From: Synergistaceae bacterium
Lineage (GTDB): Bacteria > Synergistota > Synergistia > Synergistales > Aminobacteriaceae
Length of the DNA: 7,849 bases
Assembly: GCA_009784305.1 (NCBI GenBank)
Contig: WRBZ01000034.1
Coordinates: forward strand, 1 to 7,849
Reading direction: 5' to 3'
Shown here one piece after another: positions 6,701 through 7,849 of this stretch. The first letter of the stretch is position 1. The number at the start of each line of letters is the position of its first letter. Below the pieces are notes generated by a model that was not told where the DNA came from, did not search any database, and saw nothing but the letters and a program-made list of their open reading frames with translations. Both the position numbers and the translations under genes were made by a program.

Positions 6701-6708
6701 TTCTTTTT
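6693..6708 (+). terminator. Weak hairpin with T-run after the GNAT gene
   Basis: AAGAA (6693-6697), with the stop codon TAA as loop, pairs with TTCTT (6701-6705) and runs into further T residues. A competing 7-bp stem pairs TATTCTT (6676-6682) with AAGAATA (6693-6699). Both are AT-rich, so termination would be inefficient at best and read-through into parA is plausible. Confidence 0.25.
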
Positions 6709-6767
6709 CACAAGGGCAAATCATGCTATTATTTGTTGAAGTATGTTGATGCCCTCTTTAGAAAGGG

Positions 6768-7532
6768 ATGTTTGAATTGCTGACGGTTGGATTTTGCAAT
6801 CTTAAAGGCGGAGTTGGAAAAACAACTACCTGCCAGAATTTAGCGGTTGCTTTACGGGAAAAAGGAAAAAGAATAGCGATAATTGACATGGATCCACAGA
6901 GTAACCTCACTGTCGGTTTTGGAATTAGTTTAGATGAAAAGCAGCCATATCTTCTTGATTTCCTTAATGGAGACTGCGAATGGGATGATGTTGTGATTGA
7001 ACGCGAGGGCATTGATATAATCCCAAGTACTCTTGATCTCGTTATGCTTGAGATTTCTTCTCAAGGTATGATAGAAAAGGAAACCTTGTTAAAAGATGGT
7101 TTAGACAGAATCAATAATAATCGATATGACTATATTTTCTGTGACAGCCCTCCTCAGTTGGGTGTTTTCACCCGTAATGTCCTGGTTGCGTCCGATAAAT
7201 TGTTCATTCCACTGGAAGGCGGTTTTTTTGCCCTTGCAGGATTGAGATTACTGAATCAGGTGGTATCCCTTTTCAAAGAAAGACTGAATCCAGATCTTAA
7301 AATCGGCGGAATTATAATGTCACGGCATAATCCCACTATACACATGCATAGAGAAGTTGTGAAGGAAGTGAGCAGTTTTTTTGGTGATACTTTTTTTGAT
7401 AACTATATAAGGCAAAATGTAAGCCTTATTGAAGCTTGCAGCGTTGGCGTTTCAATTTTTGAGTATGCGCCTAAATCTAATGCTGCCGACGATTATCGCG
7501 CTGCGGCGGAAGAATTTATTACTAAGATGTGA
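6768..7532 (+). CDS. ParA/Soj-type deviant Walker P-loop ATPase
   Basis: A 254-aa ATPase of the ParA/MinD superfamily, which bind as ATP dimers to DNA or membrane and position plasmids, chromosomes or protein cargo. The deviant Walker A is KGGVGKTT (13-20) with signature K13 and catalytic K18. The Walker A' region is IIDMDPQSN (38-46) with D40 and D42, and Walker B is YIFCDSPP (122-129) with D126. The C-terminal block IRQNVSLIEACSVGVSIFEY (214-233) and DYRAAAEEF (242-250) are typical of chromosomal Soj/ParA. There is no N-terminal HTH domain, so it is of the short kind, unlike P1 ParA. ATG 6768 abuts its purine-rich AAAGGG. An in-frame TTG at 6777 has the better 9-nt spacing and would start just before the first strand. 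The gene following 16 nt downstream is its likely partner. Its cargo is unknown. Confidence 0.9.
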   Translation: MFELLTVGFCNLKGGVGKTTTCQNLAVALREKGKRIAIIDMDPQSNLTVGFGISLDEKQPYLLDFLNGDCEWDDVVIEREGIDIIPSTLDLVMLEISSQGMIEKETLLKDGLDRINNNRYDYIFCDSPPQLGVFTRNVLVASDKLFIPLEGGFFALAGLRLLNQVVSLFKERLNPDLKIGGIIMSRHNPTIHMHREVVKEVSSFFGDTFFDNYIRQNVSLIEACSVGVSIFEYAPKSNAADDYRAAAEEFITKM

Positions 7533-7548
7533 TGGGAGGGGACTGAAA

Positions 7549-7849
7549 GTGGGCCGCAAATTATCCAAACCAAGCTTAAAAAACTATCTTTCTACGGGTA
7601 AGGTATTAATTGAAGAATCACAAGAGGCTTGTGATGTTTCAAAAATAGCTGTTAATAAAGAAAGCGCTGACGAAAAGATCATAAATACAGATAAGCTTCT
7701 TGGACTATTTTCTTTGGATGATTTTAATACATGGGAACCGATTATTAGAGCCGGCGCGCAAATAATAAGGGAGAAAACCGACCTTGTTTTACTCCGTGAT
7801 TTTTTTAGAACAATGGACAGATCAAGAATGACTTTATATATTCTTGAAA
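7549..7849 (+). CDS. Unrecognised protein downstream of ParA, 3' truncated by window end
   Basis: An open frame of 100 codons without stop, running off the window. It begins at GTG 7549 with GGGAGGGG (7534-7541) 7 nt upstream, and starts 16 nt after the parA stop, so it is surely co-transcribed. I recognise no family. The N-terminus is basic and polar (R3, K4, K7, K11, K18) and is followed by an acidic, charged linker to about residue 45. A more hydrophobic, probably helical segment follows from about LLGLFSLDDFNTWEPI. Proteins encoded directly after a ParA are usually its ParB or adaptor partner. A basic N-terminal peptide is a known way for partners such as Spo0J to stimulate ParA ATPase, so a partner role is likely but inferred. 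No ParB-box-like motif is visible in the part present. Confidence 0.7.
   Translation, partial: MGRKLSKPSLKNYLSTGKVLIEESQEACDVSKIAVNKESADEKIINTDKLLGLFSLDDFNTWEPIIRAGAQIIREKTDLVLLRDFFRTMDRSRMTLYILE

Noticed and set aside
6713..6755. AGGGCA and TGCCCT inverted pair upstream of parA.
   Set aside because: A six-base arm with a loop of over 30 nt is expected by chance; there is no supporting second copy or T-run.
6115..7012. Minus-strand open frames of 84-98 codons under the GNAT and parA genes.
   Set aside because: Low-complexity Ser/Pro/Arg-rich translations antisense to genes with clear motifs; shadow frames.

Overview
The window looks like chromosomal DNA of an anaerobic, probably fermentative or amino-acid-using bacterium of Firmicutes or Synergistota type. 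The taxon is inferred: the grounds are a four-subunit ferredoxin-dependent 2-oxoacid oxidoreductase, several [4Fe-4S] ferredoxin-type proteins, moderately AT-rich DNA with AGGAGG-type Shine-Dalgarno (SD) sites, and GTG starts. No rRNA, tRNA, CRISPR array, transposase or phage gene is visible. No gene-free stretch exceeds about 110 bases.

Layout. On the + strand, 65-460 encodes a small bacteriohemerythrin that lacks one of the seven usual di-iron ligands. It converges on a minus-strand TrmA/RlmD-type rRNA uridine methyltransferase gene (493-1809). Between that gene and the next lies a compact GC-rich nested palindrome (1825-1885). It reads as a rho-independent terminator and also resembles a small dispersed repeat.

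From 4678 down to 1903 (minus strand) runs a tight operon korD-korA-korB-korC, with a 1-nt overlap, direct abutment and a 2-nt gap. It encodes all four subunits of a 2-oxoacid (most likely 2-oxoglutarate):ferredoxin oxidoreductase. Upstream, also on the minus strand (4768-5901), is a DUF362 protein with a C-terminal two-cluster ferredoxin domain. It may be co-transcribed or functionally linked with kor.

The interval 5902-6007 is a divergent promoter region with a 29-nt near-perfect dyad covering the -10 boxes proposed for both directions. Rightward from it lie a GNAT-type acetyltransferase (6008-6700), a ParA/Soj-type ATPase (6768-7532), and a GTG-start gene (7549 to beyond the window edge) that I do not recognise. 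The last gene starts 16 nt after ParA and has a basic N-terminus, as expected for a ParA partner.

How they fit together: korDABC plus ferredoxins move electrons from 2-oxoacid oxidation to ferredoxin (or the reverse, for CO2-fixing carboxylation). The hemerythrin could bind or sense O2, or buffer iron, if its altered site still works. The rightward GNAT-ParA-partner group is a separate module. It is the least explained part of the window and the best candidate for an undescribed intracellular positioning system, but that is inference.
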